DNA from: Erwinia typographi
GTDB lineage: Bacteria; Pseudomonadota; Gammaproteobacteria; Enterobacterales; Enterobacteriaceae
DNA: 64,000 nt
NCBI RefSeq assembly: GCF_000773975.1
Contig: NZ_JRUQ01000037.1
Location: 1 to 64,000 of the forward strand
Direction: 5' to 3'
Below are positions 62,729-64,000 of the stretch, in pieces (position 1 is the stretch's first letter; each line of letters starts with the position of its first letter). The translations under genes were made by a program, and so were the position numbers. The notes under the pieces were generated by a model. The model made no database searches, had not been told where the DNA came from, and saw nothing but the letters and a program-made list of their open reading frames with translations.

Positions 62729-63636
62729 GTAAGAAAAACAGCAATATCATTATCGTCCGCAAGAAAAAAGGGCATGGACATGGCCACCACGGCGGCTCGT
62801 GGAAAATTGCCTATGCGGATTTTATGACGGCGATGATGGCCTTCTTTCTGGTGATGTGGCTGATTTCCCAGTCTTCGCCGGAGCAGCGTCACTCCATCGC
62901 AGAATATTTTAATATGCCGCTCCATGTGGCTTTGTCACAGGGTAACCGTTCAAGCCTCAGTGAGAGTGCGATTCCCGGCGGTGGGGACGATGTTGTTAAA
63001 CAGGAAGGGGAAATTCAGAAAATAGATCTGAGAAAAATTGAACGCAACAGAGACCGAAAGTCCTTAAACAAGGCTCGTGAGAATCTTGAGCAGATTATCC
63101 AGAAAGATCCCCGCCTGAGCGACTTTAAATCAAATCTGCGTCTTTCAATGACGGAAGATGGGTTACTTATTCAGATTGTCGATAGCCAGGAACGGCCGAT
63201 GTTCAAAGTCGGCAGCAAAGATCTTGAGCCCTATATGCGCGATATTCTCAATGCTATGGTTCCCGTGCTTAATCAACTTCCTAATCGCATCAATCTTACC
63301 GGCCATACCGATTCTTTGCCTTACGCGCGGGGAGAAGCCGGTTACAGTAACTGGGAACTCTCTTCAGACCGGGCGAACGCTTCACGCCGGGCGTTGATGG
63401 CTGGAGGCATGGACGGCAATAAATTTCTTCGGGTCATTGGTATGGCTAATACCATGAGCCTTGCGGACAGTACGCCAGACAACCCCATTAACCGGCGAAT
63501 CAGTATTCTGGTGTTATATCAGGATAAAGAAAAAAGTATTTTGCAGAAAGATACGCTCTTGCAGGATCTTTCCGCCGCCGCAGGGGATCAAAAAAATAAT
63601 GCCGGCTTTAACATCAGCAACAAAACCGGTGAATAA
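62725..63636 (+). CDS. motB: Flagellar stator protein MotB
   Basis: MotB anchors the stator to peptidoglycan and carries the proton-accepting aspartate. The 303-aa protein (E. coli 308) has Asp32 in KIAYADFMTAMMAFFLVMWL (within the single membrane helix) and a C-terminal OmpA-like domain with LTGHTDSLPYARGEAGYSNW and SSDRANASRRAL. The His/Lys-rich N terminus is cytoplasmic. Confidence 0.95.
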   Translation: MSKKNSNIIIVRKKKGHGHGHHGGSWKIAYADFMTAMMAFFLVMWLISQSSPEQRHSIAEYFNMPLHVALSQGNRSSLSESAIPGGGDDVVKQEGEIQKIDLRKIERNRDRKSLNKARENLEQIIQKDPRLSDFKSNLRLSMTEDGLLIQIVDSQERPMFKVGSKDLEPYMRDILNAMVPVLNQLPNRINLTGHTDSLPYARGEAGYSNWELSSDRANASRRALMAGGMDGNKFLRVIGMANTMSLADSTPDNPINRRISILVLYQDKEKSILQKDTLLQDLSAAAGDQKNNAGFNISNKTGE

Positions 63637-63688
63637 ACGATAAATAATGTCACCAGTGAAACGGTGAAAAAACAATCAGGTGAACAGT

Positions 63689-64000
63689 ATGGACGTTAGC
63701 GATTTTTATCAGACCTTCTTTGATGAAGCTGATGAACTCCTTGCAGATATGGAAAATCATCTCCTGGCCCTGGATATCAACTCTCCTGATAATGAGATGC
63801 TCAATGCTATTTTCCGCGCCGCGCATTCCATTAAAGGTGGGGCCGGAACTTTTGGCTTTACGCTGTTGCAGCAGACAACCCATATTCTGGAGAATTTATT
63901 AGATGAAGCCCGCTGTGGCGATCTCAAATTAACCCCTGAGCTGGTTAATGTGTTTCTGGAGACGAAAGATATTATGCAGGAGCAGCTTGATGCGTATAAA
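63689..64000 (+). CDS. cheA: Chemotaxis histidine kinase CheA (5' part)
   Basis: Only the first 104 codons are in the window; the frame is open to the edge. They cover the P1 phosphotransfer domain: the phosphorylated histidine is His46 in FRAAHSIKGGAGTFGF, and LETKDIMQEQLDAYK follows, as in E. coli. The start follows AGGTGA. The order motA-motB-cheA is that of the E. coli mot operon; cheW is expected beyond the edge. Confidence 0.95.
   Translation, partial: MDVSDFYQTFFDEADELLADMENHLLALDINSPDNEMLNAIFRAAHSIKGGAGTFGFTLLQQTTHILENLLDEARCGDLKLTPELVNVFLETKDIMQEQLDAYK

Overview
The window reads as chromosome of a gamma-proteobacterium of the order Enterobacterales. Nearly every protein has the length and sequence features of its Escherichia coli relative, and the gene order mltA-csd-gcvA-rlmM-xni-ppnN-queF-syd-csrB-yqcC-truC-yqcA-gud-barA-rlmD-relA-mazG-pyrG-eno-queE-queD-cysJIH-iap-cysDNC is the enterobacterial one. 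Several departures point to a genus outside the E. coli/Salmonella group, for example Erwinia/Pantoea-like: garD, garL, garR and garK are joined to gudPXD, cysG heads the cysDNC operon, an exported pyrophosphatase lies between queE and queD, and a flagellar locus follows cysC. The genus assignment is an inference.

Positions 1-11,260 hold housekeeping genes. Two identical initiator tRNA genes are followed by the lytic transglycosylase MltA, TcdA (ct6A on tRNA), the CsdA-CsdE sulfur-transfer pair, a small YgdI-type lipoprotein, the regulator GcvA with the divergently transcribed small RNA GcvB, then YgdD, RlmM, Xni, PpnN, QueF and Syd. Positions 11,260-13,400 carry the CsrA-sequestering RNA CsrB, with an upstream UvrY-type box and a perfect match to the IHF consensus, then YqcC, TruC and YqcA.

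Positions 13,500-22,600 are a compact locus for galactarate and glucarate use. GarD (galactarate dehydratase) diverges from gudP-gudX-gudD-garL-garR-garK, so transport, both dehydratases, the aldolase, the tartronate semialdehyde reductase and the glycerate kinase sit side by side. BarA follows; it is the sensor kinase of the BarA-UvrY system that in relatives activates csrB, which lies about 11 kb away.

Positions 25,500-35,200 hold RlmD, RelA, MazG, PyrG, Eno, QueE, an inorganic pyrophosphatase with an export signal, and QueD. Positions 35,200-45,840 hold assimilatory sulfate reduction: cysJIH, a YciI-like gene, the aminopeptidase Iap, and cysG-cysDNC. Together these cover sulfate activation, PAPS and sulfite reduction, and siroheme synthesis for CysI.

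From 45,890 to the right edge there is a flagellar and chemotaxis locus: flgN, flgM and flgA leftward, then flgBCDEFGHIJ, flgKL, a chemoreceptor ending in an xWETF tether, fliA, flhDC, motAB and the start of cheA. It contains the master regulator, sigma-28, the anti-sigma factor, rod, hook, rings, stator and the beginning of the signalling genes. It abuts cysC with a 59-bp gap. Parts of it, notably flgN/M/A and the 480-bp stretch before flhD, are visibly richer in A+T than the neighbouring cys genes. No CRISPR array, insertion sequence or prophage gene was seen.
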